Origin: [Bacillus] selenitireducens MLS10
Lineage (GTDB): Bacteria > Bacillota > Bacilli > Bacillales > Salisediminibacteriaceae
DNA length: 64,000 bases
NCBI RefSeq assembly: GCF_000093085.1
Contig: NC_014219.1
Location: 2,968,384 to 3,032,383, forward strand
Direction: 5' to 3'
The position numbers were made by a program, and so were the translations under genes. This document shows positions 8,259 to 16,366 of this stretch, one piece after another. Within the stretch, counting starts at the first letter, position 1. Every line of letters begins with the position of its first letter. The notes beneath the pieces were generated by a model. That model had not been told where the DNA came from. It was given only the letters and a program-made list of their open reading frames with translations, and ran no database searches.

Positions 8259-9953
8259 TCATGACTTGGTCATCAGGTACACGTGTGAATCATAGGATCC
8301 GACAGGCATGTGATCGGTGAGGTCCGGCGCCTCTGCCTTATTTGAAAGAATCAGCTCGGCACTGTCCGTGAACGGTCTCAGCTCATCAGGCAGTTTGAGC
8401 GTCGTATTCCCCTTGTAGAAATGACTCACAACAAGAAGCATTTCCGTTTCGGTCTCTCTCGTATAGACAAAGAGACGCGGATCTGACAGATGCCAAACCT
8501 GATAGTTCCCGGTTGTGATGATGTCCAGTTCCTTTCTCAGTCGGATAAGGTCTTTGTAGTGATAGAAGATGGAATCCTGATCGCGAAGCGCAGCCTCTGC
8601 ATTGATTGACTCGTATACGTCAGGAACCGGAATCCACGGTGTTCCATCTGTAAATCCGCCGTTTTTCCCGGCATTCCACTGCACCGGCGTCCTCGAGTTG
8701 TCACGGCTTTTTGCCTGTATGATCGGCATCAGCTCTTCGGGCTTCCGCCCCTTCCTGAGCTGATCCTGATAGAAATTCAGCGTCTCCACATCCCGGTAAT
8801 CGTCGATCGAATCAAACTTCGGATTCGTCATCCCGAATTCTTCACCCTGATAAATATACGGCGTCCCCTGCATCATATGCACGGTCGTTGCAAGCATCTT
8901 TGCCGATTCTTTATGAAAGTCCCGATCGTCACCGTAGCGGCTCACGACTCTCGGCTGGTCGTGGTTACACCAGAACAGGGCGTTCCAGCCCCCGCCTTCG
9001 TGCATCTTGGTCTGCCACTCAGACAGAATCTCTTTCAGCTGTATAAAATCAAAATCCGCAAGAGCCCACTTCTCACCATTCGGATAATCAACCTTCAGGT
9101 GATGGAAGTTAAAGGTCATGTCAAGTTCTTCACGGTCGGGACGGGTATACTTGATGCAGTGATCGATCGTCGTCGAACTCATCTCCCCGACGGTCATGGC
9201 ATCATAGTGTGAGAAGACCTCTTTGTTCATTTCGTGCATGAACTCATGGACGCGCGGACCGTCCGTATAGAATTTCCGCCCATCCCCGGGCGCCGTTGAT
9301 CCGTCGTCGTCCGGGAATGCCTGATCTTTCGAAATCAGGTTAATCACGTCGAGGCGGAAGCCGTCAACACCTTTTTTGAACCAGAAGTGCATCATATCGT
9401 ACACGTCCCGACGGACATCCTCGTTCTCCCAGTTCAGATCCGCCTGAGTGATGTCGAAGAGATGCAGGTAATACTGTCCGGTCGCCTCATCGTATGCCCA
9501 GGCGTTCCCGCCGAATTTGGACTGCCAGTTCGTCGGTTCCCTGCCGTCGACCGGGTCTTTCCAAATGTAATAGTTCCGGTACGGATTCTCCTTTGAAGAC
9601 CGTGCTTGTTGGAACCATTCGTGATCCGTTGACGTGTGGTTGACGACGATATCCATGATTACTTTGATCCCCCGCTCATGAGCCCCTTCAAGGAGACGGT
9701 CAAAATCGGCCATCGTGCCGTATTCATGATGAATCGAAAAATAATCGGCGATGTCGTACCCATTGTCTTTTTGCGGGGATGCATAAATCGGCGTCAGCCA
9801 TATAACATCGGTTCCAAGTTCGTTGATATAGTCGAGTTTATCAATAATCCCCTGAATATCTCCCGTACCGTTCCCGGTTGTATCATTGAACGATTTCGGA
9901 TAAATCTGGTAGACGGCGGCTTTTCGCCACCATTCATTCATTGTACGCGCCAT
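8259..9953 (-). CDS. treA: Alpha,alpha-phosphotrehalase TreA (GH13)
   Basis: TreA hydrolyses trehalose-6-phosphate to glucose and glucose-6-phosphate in the cytoplasm. The 564-residue protein is a GH13 enzyme with an N-terminal barrel (WWRKAAVYQIYPKSF), the nucleophile Asp in DGFRLDVIN, the acid/base Glu in TVGEMSST and the third acid in NHDQPR. The segments GRKFYTDGPRVHEF and LDMTFNFHHLKVDYP resemble TreA more than other oligo-glucosidases. The ATG at 9953 has AAAGGATG 7 bases upstream. No PTS gene treP is present next to it, so substrate uptake must be encoded elsewhere. Confidence 0.92.
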   Translation of the reverse strand: MARTMNEWWRKAAVYQIYPKSFNDTTGNGTGDIQGIIDKLDYINELGTDVIWLTPIYASPQKDNGYDIADYFSIHHEYGTMADFDRLLEGAHERGIKVIMDIVVNHTSTDHEWFQQARSSKENPYRNYYIWKDPVDGREPTNWQSKFGGNAWAYDEATGQYYLHLFDITQADLNWENEDVRRDVYDMMHFWFKKGVDGFRLDVINLISKDQAFPDDDGSTAPGDGRKFYTDGPRVHEFMHEMNKEVFSHYDAMTVGEMSSTTIDHCIKYTRPDREELDMTFNFHHLKVDYPNGEKWALADFDFIQLKEILSEWQTKMHEGGGWNALFWCNHDQPRVVSRYGDDRDFHKESAKMLATTVHMMQGTPYIYQGEEFGMTNPKFDSIDDYRDVETLNFYQDQLRKGRKPEELMPIIQAKSRDNSRTPVQWNAGKNGGFTDGTPWIPVPDVYESINAEAALRDQDSIFYHYKDLIRLRKELDIITTGNYQVWHLSDPRLFVYTRETETEMLLVVSHFYKGNTTLKLPDELRPFTDSAELILSNKAEAPDLTDHMPVGSYDSHVYLMTKS

Positions 9954-10010
9954 AATGAAACATCCTTTCGTGAGTGTTCGTTTAAAGGTACTATGCCCGC
10001 TGTTCCTTTC

Positions 10011-10039
10011 AGTATAACTTGTATATACAAGTTTTTCAA
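10011..10039 (-). promoter_or_regulatory. treA promoter with TreR operator in the spacer
   Basis: On the reverse strand TTGAAA (-35, 10034-10039) and TATACT (-10, 10011-10016) are 17 bases apart. The perfect 18-bp palindrome AACTTGTATATACAAGTT occupies 10016-10033, filling the spacer. The TTGTATATACAA core is the operator known for B. subtilis TreR. Bound repressor would exclude RNA polymerase. Confidence 0.9.
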
Positions 10040-10131
10040 CGGTTCCTGTCTCACTGTCTTGATCGAGCTGTTTCAATCCGCCCGCTTTGTAGTACAATGG
10101 GGATATTGTGTGCAGAAAGGAACGTTGTGTG

Positions 10132-11028
10132 ATGACAATATTTATTCAGGTGGTCCTGCCTGTCCTCCTCGTATTCGGTGCAGGCTTCGCTATTCAGAAA
10201 TGGCAGAAAGTCGATATCGCTCCCCTGTCGATGGTCGCCCTGTATGTCGCGACACCGGCGCTTGTGTTCCAGACGTTTTATGAAGCGGATCTCGACCGGC
10301 AGTACGGCTTCATGGTGATCTTCGCGTTGCTTCTTCTCTTTTCCCTCATCGCGATAAATAAAGCCGCCGCTTCCTTGACGAAGGCCTCGTCAACTGACGA
10401 AAGCGCGTGGATCTTAAGTACAGCCTTTATGAATTCCGGGAATTACGGCGCCCCGATTATTTTATTTGCCTATGGCCAGGAAGGCTTCGCCTTTGCTGTA
10501 TCTTTTATGGTGTTGCAGTCCATTATTATGAATATCTTCGGCGTCTACTATGCGGCAAAGGGACGCGCCGGTGCCCGCTATGCATTACGCAGCGTGCTTG
10601 GGATGCCGGTGACCTATGCGGTGCTTGCCGGCGTCTTCACGCAGTGGAGCGGGCTAACGGTCCCTGACAATCTGATGGGTACCGTCAACATCCTCGCTGA
10701 GGCGGCGATCCCGATGGTCATGATCATCCTTGGCATGCAGCTTGCGAACATGTCCTGGAGTCAGTTTGAATGGCGGCCGTTAAGCTATGCAGTCACGGTG
10801 AGACTCCTCCTCTCACCGATCATTGCCTATGGCCTGACGCTGTTGTTCCCGTTTGATCCGCTTCTTCAAAATGTGCTGATCGTGAGTGCCGCGATGCCAA
10901 GCGCCGCGACCATCGTCATGTACGCCGTTCGCTTCGATTCGAAGCCCGCCTTCATCTCGAGCGTGACACTTGTCAGCACGCTCTTAAGTGTGCTGACCGT
11001 GACACTTCTTCTGATGCTGTTAAACTGA
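10132..11028 (+). CDS. AEC family transporter (auxin efflux carrier type)
   Basis: The 298-residue membrane protein opens with MTIFIQVVLPVLLVFGAGF and has about ten hydrophobic segments arranged as two inverted halves (HINT: residues 1-145 and 160-298), with MNSGNYGAPI in the middle, a conserved AEC motif. Bacterial members export or import malate or other small acids; the substrate is unknown here. The ATG lies 10 bases after AAAGGA; a GTG directly before it is an alternative. It is divergent from treA, but no shared function is evident. Confidence 0.85.
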   Translation: MTIFIQVVLPVLLVFGAGFAIQKWQKVDIAPLSMVALYVATPALVFQTFYEADLDRQYGFMVIFALLLLFSLIAINKAAASLTKASSTDESAWILSTAFMNSGNYGAPIILFAYGQEGFAFAVSFMVLQSIIMNIFGVYYAAKGRAGARYALRSVLGMPVTYAVLAGVFTQWSGLTVPDNLMGTVNILAEAAIPMVMIILGMQLANMSWSQFEWRPLSYAVTVRLLLSPIIAYGLTLLFPFDPLLQNVLIVSAAMPSAATIVMYAVRFDSKPAFISSVTLVSTLLSVLTVTLLLMLLN

Positions 11029-11037
11029 TTTGACATG

Positions 11038-11076
11038 CGAAAAAGCCCGGCCACTTGATCTCAGGTGGCCGGGCTT
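11038..11076 (-). terminator. Terminator, convergent between AEC gene and lipoprotein
   Basis: AAGCCCGGCCAC and its complement form a long GC stem. The run of five A at its left end gives a U tract on the reverse strand, so it serves mainly the 11084 gene. Confidence 0.85.
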
Positions 11077-11083
11077 GTATCCG

Positions 11084-11599
11084 TTAATGGTTATGATTGT
11101 TCTCGTTGCTATCGTCATGGCCATCACCATGGTGATGATCAGACATGTCTCCCTCTTCCCACTCTTCTGTTTCCACATCATCCGGAAGCTCAGCCTCTCC
11201 GACGGCAAAATACTTCACGGGCATGACGTGCTGACCGCGGGCTGTCGTATGCGGCTGCACAAAATAGACCTCTTCTTCCGTTACCGTAAAGGTAATCGTG
11301 TACACACCGTCGGTTCCAGGCAGATCTGCCTCGACCATTTCACTGTTCTCTTTATCATCATGAGTCCAGATCTCAAACTTCACTTCACTGGCGTCGTTTA
11401 CCTCTTCATCCCCCTGAGTGACATAGGCAGAGAAGCTGACTTCTTCACCAGGCTCAGCATGATCCGGCACGTCAAGCTCGACTTCGAGCGTATCGAGATT
11501 GACATCCTCAACACTGACAACGTCCGAAGATGCTTCATCATTTCCGCAAGCGGTAAGAAACAATAGGGCACCGGCAATGATCGCAGCTGTTTTCTTCAT
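11084..11599 (-). CDS. YtkA-like (FixH-like) lipoprotein with His-rich tail
   Basis: The 171-residue protein has a lipoprotein signal peptide with lipobox LTAC (Cys at about residue 18). Residues 35-130 form an Ig-like YtkA domain (VELDVPDHAEPGEEVSFSAYV, then YTITFTVTEEEVYFVQPHTTARG). The C-terminus is acidic and ends in DHHHGDGHDD...NNHNH, a probable metal-binding tail. YtkA-like proteins are linked to copper or respiratory oxidase contexts, but nothing nearby confirms that. A GGGGTTTGTCAC leader precedes the ATG. Confidence 0.82.
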   Translation of the reverse strand: MKKTAAIIAGALLFLTACGNDEASSDVVSVEDVNLDTLEVELDVPDHAEPGEEVSFSAYVTQGDEEVNDASEVKFEIWTHDDKENSEMVEADLPGTDGVYTITFTVTEEEVYFVQPHTTARGQHVMPVKYFAVGEAELPDDVETEEWEEGDMSDHHHGDGHDDSNENNHNH

Positions 11600-11760
11600 G
11601 TGACAAACCCCTTTTCACTATATCGATATTGTTATTCCTTCCTGAGAGAATCATACAATGCAGATGCAACCATTACCAGCTTTTCCTGCACATCTCACAA
11701 ACATTTCACATCCGGGTTATAATTCGGTACTAAGTCAGTCAAACAATCCTTTCCTGCATG

Positions 11761-11788
11761 CAAAACAGCCGCCAGTTTTGACGGCTGA
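11761..11788 (-). terminator. Probable terminator of the acidic-protein gene
   Basis: On the reverse strand AGCCGTCAAAACTGGCGGCT forms a short hairpin followed by GTTTTG, just after the stop at 11795. Confidence 0.5.
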
Positions 11789-11794
11789 GTCCAA

Positions 11795-12352
11795 TCATAC
11801 CTGGTCGTCTTCCTCAGAAGAGGACGGTTCCGTTTCGTCCGATTCCTCTTCAGAGATTCCTTCATCCATTTCCTCAGACTCTTCGCCTTCAGGTTCTTCC
11901 GGCGCTTCTTCAGAGACTGCTTCGTTGAATGTTTCTGCAGTGGATGCTTCTTCCTCTTTTTCTGCTTCCGGCATTGCTTCTGCAGGTTCTGCCGGGGCTT
12001 CCGGAGCGGCTTCTTCATCTGACGGCTCTGAATCATACGCTACTTCGGATGGCGGTTCTTCCTGTCCTGCGGCTTCTTTGTCCTCTTCTGATGCATCTGC
12101 ATCCTGCTTCTCTTCTGCGGACTCTTCCGACGTGTCCTCATCGACGAACAAATACTCTTTGAGCTGATCGATGGATTCATTTAAAAAGATCCGGTCCTCA
12201 TAGCCGAGTTCATCCTTGTTTTGGATCTTCATCATCAGTGCCGCTGCCTGATCACCGTTAACCTTGCCGTTCTCTGTAAGAAGCGTGAGAATATACAAAT
12301 ACAGCTCCTCAGGGGTCAATTCGCCTAACGGTTTGTTCTGGTCCATACTCAT
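11795..12352 (-). CDS. Highly acidic protein with helical head and disordered Glu/Ser tail
   Basis: The 185-residue protein has a globular helical N-terminal domain (residues 1-70, containing GELTPEELYLYILTLLTENGKV and RIFLNESIDQLKEYLF). It then has about 110 residues made mainly of Glu, Asp, Ser, Ala and Pro. No known function. I prefer the ATG at 12352 because GAGAGG lies 9 bases before it; an ATG at 12361 overlaps the stop codon of the upstream gene by 4 bases. The tight link suggests translational coupling and a shared job with the lysozyme-like membrane protein upstream. Confidence 0.78.
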   Translation of the reverse strand: MSMDQNKPLGELTPEELYLYILTLLTENGKVNGDQAAALMMKIQNKDELGYEDRIFLNESIDQLKEYLFVDEDTSEESAEEKQDADASEEDKEAAGQEEPPSEVAYDSEPSDEEAAPEAPAEPAEAMPEAEKEEEASTAETFNEAVSEEAPEEPEGEESEEMDEGISEEESDETEPSSSEEDDQV

Positions 12353-12357
12353 ATGCG

Positions 12358-13314
12358 TCATCCTCTCTCATCCATCTCATTATGTAACTGATCATAAATC
12401 TGTCTGACGCCAATCCACCATTCATCATGCTCGGCGTATTTGCGGTTCATCCATTCGAAGACATCCATGCCTTCCGGACGGTCGGCACTGAGGGTCGTTA
12501 TTGTCCGACTGACAATCTCCGTTGCATCCTGCAGATCCGTGTTGTAGTCCCGCCAGCTGTGAAAGACATTATACGGATTGTTGATGATCTCATCTGCATA
12601 GGGATGATCCCGGGGCACAAAGCTCTGTTCCTGCCCGGCAATGGCCACGATGACATACGGGTGAATGTTGAAATCACCTGCCGTCTGAATGATGGTTGAT
12701 AACCGCTCTTCAGATGCGAGTTTCGACTGCCGCTCATCGAGCCATAGCCTGAGTTCTTCTGTCGGAACATCCTGATACTGCATGTCAGCCGGTAATTCAT
12801 TGTCGACCCGCTCGATTGGCTCAGCTTCTTCAACGGAAAGTGATTGGGTTGCCGGTACCTGAAGATGCCCTTCCCCGGCGGTGGCATTCGGATCCTCGCC
12901 GTCATAGCCTGCCGCAAGAAGTGCCACCATGATCAAGGAGGCCGCGCCGCCTGCCATCAGGTAAAGACTCTTTGAGAAGCCCTGACTTGCATGCCCCGGG
13001 TTTTCCTCTTCCTGAACAGTACCCGGCGGACTGAGAAGGGTTTCCACCTCAGCAGGGTCCACAAGCTCCTTTGACAGAGCCCTGAACTCATCATGGGAGA
13101 TGACAAATGACTGTTTTTTCACCGCATGACGGATCAGCTGCTTTTTCAGCTTATTCTTCTCGGATTCCCCGAGCAGATCGAGCCTGACGTCAATTTCCTC
13201 ATGAATCCTTGATGCAAACGCACGGGCCCGTTCCGGACTTGATGACCCAGGCCGTTCCTGTTGAATTATTTCCCTGATCTCACGAATTCGGGCTTCATTC
13301 AGAAAAAACGCCAT
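12358..13314 (-). CDS. Single-pass membrane protein with extracytoplasmic lysozyme-like domain
   Basis: The 318-residue protein has a cytoplasmic helical part (residues 1-110), one membrane segment near 117-137 (LYLMAGGAASLIMVALLAAGY), an acidic linker, and a C-terminal domain (about 190-315). The last reads IHPYVIVAIAGQEQSF, NNPYNVF and YAEHDEWWIGVRQIYDQL, which resembles lysozyme-like glucosaminidases or transglycosylases; the Glu in GQEQSF would be catalytic. That function is inferred. AGGAGG lies 9 bases before the ATG. The gene is coupled to the acidic-protein gene downstream. Confidence 0.75.
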   Translation of the reverse strand: MAFFLNEARIREIREIIQQERPGSSSPERARAFASRIHEEIDVRLDLLGESEKNKLKKQLIRHAVKKQSFVISHDEFRALSKELVDPAEVETLLSPPGTVQEEENPGHASQGFSKSLYLMAGGAASLIMVALLAAGYDGEDPNATAGEGHLQVPATQSLSVEEAEPIERVDNELPADMQYQDVPTEELRLWLDERQSKLASEERLSTIIQTAGDFNIHPYVIVAIAGQEQSFVPRDHPYADEIINNPYNVFHSWRDYNTDLQDATEIVSRTITTLSADRPEGMDVFEWMNRKYAEHDEWWIGVRQIYDQLHNEMDERG

Positions 13315-13439
13315 ACGCCTGCACCTCCTTTGTTGATTATAGCATTATGGGGAAACAAAATTATGCATAATGGTTTATTCTATCGATTTTCGGGAAGGTG
13401 AGCGGATGTACAGAAGAAATCAAAGGAGTGAAACTTATT

Positions 13440-14000
13440 ATGTATGATCTCATAATTGTAGGTGCCGGACCGGCTGGTGCAAGCGCAGCATTGTTCGCAG
13501 CAAAAGCAGGAAAGAAAACACTTGTGCTTGACAGCGACCAGTCGATTACGAAAAAAGCATGGGTGGAAAACCACTATGGTGCGAAGGACATTTCAGGCCC
13601 TGATCTCGTCAGCACCGGCCTTGAGCAAATGAAAAAATTCGGAGCTGAGCATAAAGCCGGCAAAGTGACTAAAATCGAAGCTGCAGCAGACGGTGCAAAG
13701 GCCGTCACAGAAGACGGTACGTTCGAAGGCAAGCACATTCTTCTCGCCACCGGCATGATGGCAAACGTCGCCGAAGAATCAGGTATTGCCGTGAAAGAAG
13801 GCAGCGAGCCTAAGATTCAAAAAGTCGTTGACGTGAAGGACAATGGCGAGACAAGCATGGCAAACGTTTGGGCGGCAGGCACATGTGCCAACAAGAGTGT
13901 CCATACAATTGTCACCGCCGGACACGGTGCGGAAGTTGCCATCAATATCATCAGTGAACTGAACGGCGAACGTTACGTCGATCACGACATTCTCAAATAA
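13440..14000 (+). CDS. Short FAD-dependent oxidoreductase, thioredoxin-reductase-like without NADPH domain
   Basis: The 186-residue protein has the FAD-binding opening YDLIIVGAGPAGASAALFAAKAG and the second FAD contact VWAAGTCANKSVHTIVTAGHGAEVAINI, as in thioredoxin-reductase-like flavoproteins. The NAD(P)H-binding domain and the CxxC active site that normally lie between them are missing; the full enzyme would be about 310 residues. It may need a partner reductase. AAAGGAG lies 10 bases before the ATG. It is a single-gene unit closed by a terminator. Confidence 0.85.
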   Translation: MYDLIIVGAGPAGASAALFAAKAGKKTLVLDSDQSITKKAWVENHYGAKDISGPDLVSTGLEQMKKFGAEHKAGKVTKIEAAADGAKAVTEDGTFEGKHILLATGMMANVAEESGIAVKEGSEPKIQKVVDVKDNGETSMANVWAAGTCANKSVHTIVTAGHGAEVAINIISELNGERYVDHDILK

Positions 14001-14004
14001 TCTC

Positions 14005-14226
14005 TCACATAAAAATTCCCTCTGCCGAATCCCGCAGGGGGAATTTTTTAAGATCCGTTTTCCTTTTCACGTGGCTCCACAATTCACTCTCATATTCCTC
14101 GACCTTCTGCCACTGGGTGTACAGTTCAATGATCCCGGTAACGAGAAGGAACCAGAGAACACCGCAGTTCCAGCGGGTACCTGAAGATGCCCTCCGGCCA
14201 GCCTCAAACACGGTGATGATCAACAC
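14005..14226 (-). CDS. Doubtful small ORF, possible decayed membrane protein
   Basis: The frame includes one plausible membrane stretch (CGVLWFLLVTGIIELY) and a charged tail, but it has no ATG with a ribosome site, and its last codons run through a terminator. It may be a remnant or not a gene. Confidence 0.2.
   Translation of the reverse strand: MLIITVFEAGRRASSGTRWNCGVLWFLLVTGIIELYTQWQKVEEYESELWSHVKRKTDLKKFPLRDSAEGIFM
14011..14048. terminator. Terminator after the FAD protein gene
   Basis: AAAATTCCC..CTGC pairs with GCAG..GGGAATTTT around a short loop, with T runs on both sides. Confidence 0.8.
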
Positions 14227-14242
14227 CGGATTAGATTGCTAC

Positions 14243-14476
14243 TCATTTCTTCGACAGACCATCACCATCATTCCCAGGATTTTTCTTCCTTTTTCTGAAT
14301 TCGTCAATCGTTTGAAAGACATACATGACAACAACAAAATAGACACCGAATGATAAGTGCTTCGACAGATCAACAGTTTCCCCATTTCGATAATCACCAA
14401 AACTGAAGAGTCCTACGATCAGTATAAAACCGACGAATAGACCAATCAATTGTTCTTTCTTCACGATTTTCTCCAT
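14243..14476 (-). CDS. Small two-segment membrane protein, 77 residues
   Basis: The protein begins MEKIVKKEQLIGLFVGFILIV and has two hydrophobic segments (about 10-26 and 44-58), with a charged tail (EFRKRKKNPG). It is not recognised. GAGGAG lies 10 bases before the ATG, which makes a real gene likely. Before insertion of the downstream accessory segment it would have lain just past the end of rlmD. Confidence 0.6.
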   Translation of the reverse strand: MEKIVKKEQLIGLFVGFILIVGLFSFGDYRNGETVDLSKHLSFGVYFVVVMYVFQTIDEFRKRKKNPGNDGDGLSKK

Positions 14477-14571
14477 AATCCGGTTTCTCCTCCGTTCAAA
14501 TCATACCATAATTTCCTATAATGTTATCATATACCACAATTCGTTGAATACCTTTCTTGCCGATCTGCTAC

Positions 14572-14691
14572 AAAAACGCCCTCCAGGACCATCCCCGAAG
14601 AGCGTTCATCTACTTATCCATTTTCAAAATCCCTTGACACAAAAGCCTTTCAGCCTTCCCTGTACATCACCGTGACCGCTTCCACGTGTGA
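14572..14691. repeat. Left direct repeat: displaced copy of rlmD 3' end and terminator (attL-like)
   Basis: These 120 bases align without gaps to 20840-20959, with about 16 mismatches by my hand count. Read on the reverse strand they encode the last codons of an RlmD variant (SHVEAVTVMYREG, stop) followed by its terminator. No rlmD body is attached; homology stops at about 14691. This is how the displaced end of a target gene looks after site-specific integration. Confidence 0.8.
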
Positions 14692-15126
14692 TTGTGGAAC
14701 ACCTCAATACAATTCCGCGAAATGATCGCATGTTTTTGCGGAAAAGTGTCCCCCCCTTTAGAAAACGTATTGTCAGTTAAGGTTTAATTGGCAGGTGTGT
14801 TTTGTTACTGGAGAGAAGAACTTTGTAACGGAAAGCGTTTAATTCAATCAAGCAGTTTATGTTCACTTTAGTCTAGCAGTTACACTAGTCTATAATTCTT
14901 CCCCTGCACTATCATTTGCTTATCGGAAATCCCCGAGGGGTCAGTATAATCCGAAGTTCCATAAAAGGATTAGCGGTATAATAATACAGATGTCATCTGT
15001 ATATTATAAGTATGCCTTGGTGCCATACAGGCGTAGTCAGGACTTATGTTTGTTAAGGTAATGTACTGCCAAGCACAAAAAGCTCAATCAGCTGTGATTG
15101 AACTTTTATATAGAAAAAATATATAT
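14692..15126. other. AT-rich gene-free stretch at left end of accessory segment
   Basis: No credible coding frame was found. It contains two TAGTCTA copies 17 bases apart (14869 and 14886), an inverted repeat TACAGATG-T-CATCTGTA at 14985-15001, and a C7 run near 14750. The right end carries the terminator of the 15127 gene. Confidence 0.5.
15077..15108 (-). terminator. Terminator of the 15127 lipoprotein gene
   Basis: Reverse strand AAAAGTTCAATCA pairs with TGATTGAGCTTTTT around a 4-base loop. Confidence 0.75.
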
Positions 15127-15612
15127 TTAATCGTAACCACCAGTAGGTTCAGGGAGTGATTGATACTCATCTTTAGGAAAAATAATTTCTCTATTTATAA
15201 CATTCATCGTATCTTTCCAATTGTTAAGGGCTATTGTTTCACATGATGTATCCCACTTTACTGTATAATCTTCATCATCTACCGTCATGGAGAGCTCGTA
15301 TCTATTATATGGCTCCATGCATGGTGACTCCCCATTTTCTTCTGGCAACCCTAAAACATCAGCACTTCTAAACTTTTCGTAAATAAAATTCATCTCTTCA
15401 TTGGAAAGTATCATTTCTGTTGTAGCTGTTCCATCCTCCACTAAATCTTTTGTGTAAGTGTTGTTATAAGTATTTAACTCATTTGCTGCTGTCACCCCAT
15501 ATTTCAAAGAGAATGCAAAGTCATCAGGTTTCTCATCGGGTAATACCTCACCAGTTGAATTACAAGCACCGAGAACAAATAACAAAAACAATAAAAATAA
15601 CAGTTTCTCCAT
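15127..15612 (-). CDS. Uncharacterised lipoprotein, 161 residues
   Basis: The N-terminus MEKLLFLLFLLFVLGACNS is a lipoprotein signal with lipobox LGAC (Cys 17). The mature part is about 145 acidic residues with two further cysteines (ESPCMEPY and DTSCETI) that might form a disulfide. The region YELSMTVDDEDYTVKWDTSC looks beta-rich. No family recognised. AGGGGG precedes the ATG. Base use is AT-rich compared with genes outside the accessory segment, which suggests it was acquired with it. Confidence 0.75.
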   Translation of the reverse strand: MEKLLFLLFLLFVLGACNSTGEVLPDEKPDDFAFSLKYGVTAANELNTYNNTYTKDLVEDGTATTEMILSNEEMNFIYEKFRSADVLGLPEENGESPCMEPYNRYELSMTVDDEDYTVKWDTSCETIALNNWKDTMNVINREIIFPKDEYQSLPEPTGGYD

Positions 15613-15653
15613 ATTTCCCCCTTAAAAATTCATTTTTTATATTATGATACTTC

Positions 15654-16344
15654 CACTAGTGTTGCATAAATATAGTCCGAATATTCAGATTTAATGCTTG
15701 CTTTGAAAAGAGCTAAAAAAGTAAATACCCAAACAAAGGTGGCTCCATCCTTTTGGAAAATTATACAATTCGACGTAAGTAACGACAACAATTTTTGACG
15801 ATCAGGGGACTGACTTTGCTTCAATTCTTCTTAACCAAAGATATGCAGGTTTCCAAAGGGTTGCCCTTAAATAGCGACTTATCTTCAAGACTTTTAGCTT
15901 ACTGTTTGTTTCCGCTTGAGCAAAGAGCATTAATTTCAAAAAAGATTCTGTCGTCAGTTTTTTTGTATAGAGATCTGATTTCAATGATTCAACCTGTTTT
16001 TCAAATAATCGAAAATTAATAGCTGAAAACCATTGTCCAAATGATGTTTTTCGTGTAATCTTGTCCATGCGATTGGTCCTTTACTAATGGATTTGGACGG
16101 GTTTACCACCTGACCTATCTATTATAAAGGACTTTTTTTATACTTGGAATCATTTTTTGAAGATTGGGAATTTTAGCAATATTACGAATTAATTAATGGT
16201 TTGACCCCAAAAAGCCAACTTTTATAAAATCAAACCTCTATAAGTACAATATACAGAGTTCTTCACCTGTAACCAACACTATATATAGTGTGTTGAGATA
16301 GCTGAAAACCTTTTTGGGTGTGAACCATTAATGCAACACTAGTG
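15654..16344. mobile_element. Internally deleted IS4-type element with intact inverted ends
   Basis: CACTAGTGTTGCAT at 15654-15667 and its exact complement at 16331-16344 are 14-bp terminal inverted repeats bounding 691 bp. Inside, on the reverse strand (15802-16068), lies MDKITRKTSFGQWFS...TTESFLKLMLFAQ, the N-terminal start of an IS4-family transposase of the IS4Bsu1 kind; the catalytic part is gone. No clear target duplication was seen. Confidence 0.7.
15802..16068 (-). pseudogene. IS4-family transposase, N-terminal fragment
   Basis: Roughly the first 50 residues keep the IS4 N-terminal pattern (MDKITRKTSFGQWF, KKLTTESFLKLMLFAQAE); after that the frame is unrelated and stops. A full transposase would be about 370-470 residues. 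It lies inside the 691-bp inverted-repeat unit. Confidence 0.7.
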
Positions 16345-16366
16345 CTATAATATAAATAATTAATTA

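Noticed and set aside
11658-12167. Forward-strand Ser-rich open frame opposite the acidic protein gene
   Set aside because: It is the complement of GAA/GAG-rich codons of the acidic protein; no ribosome site and simple Ser/Pro repeats give it away as a shadow.
15642-15824. 60-codon reverse ORF at the left end of the IS4 deletion derivative
   Set aside because: It shows no IS4 pattern and crosses the element's inverted end; likely chance.
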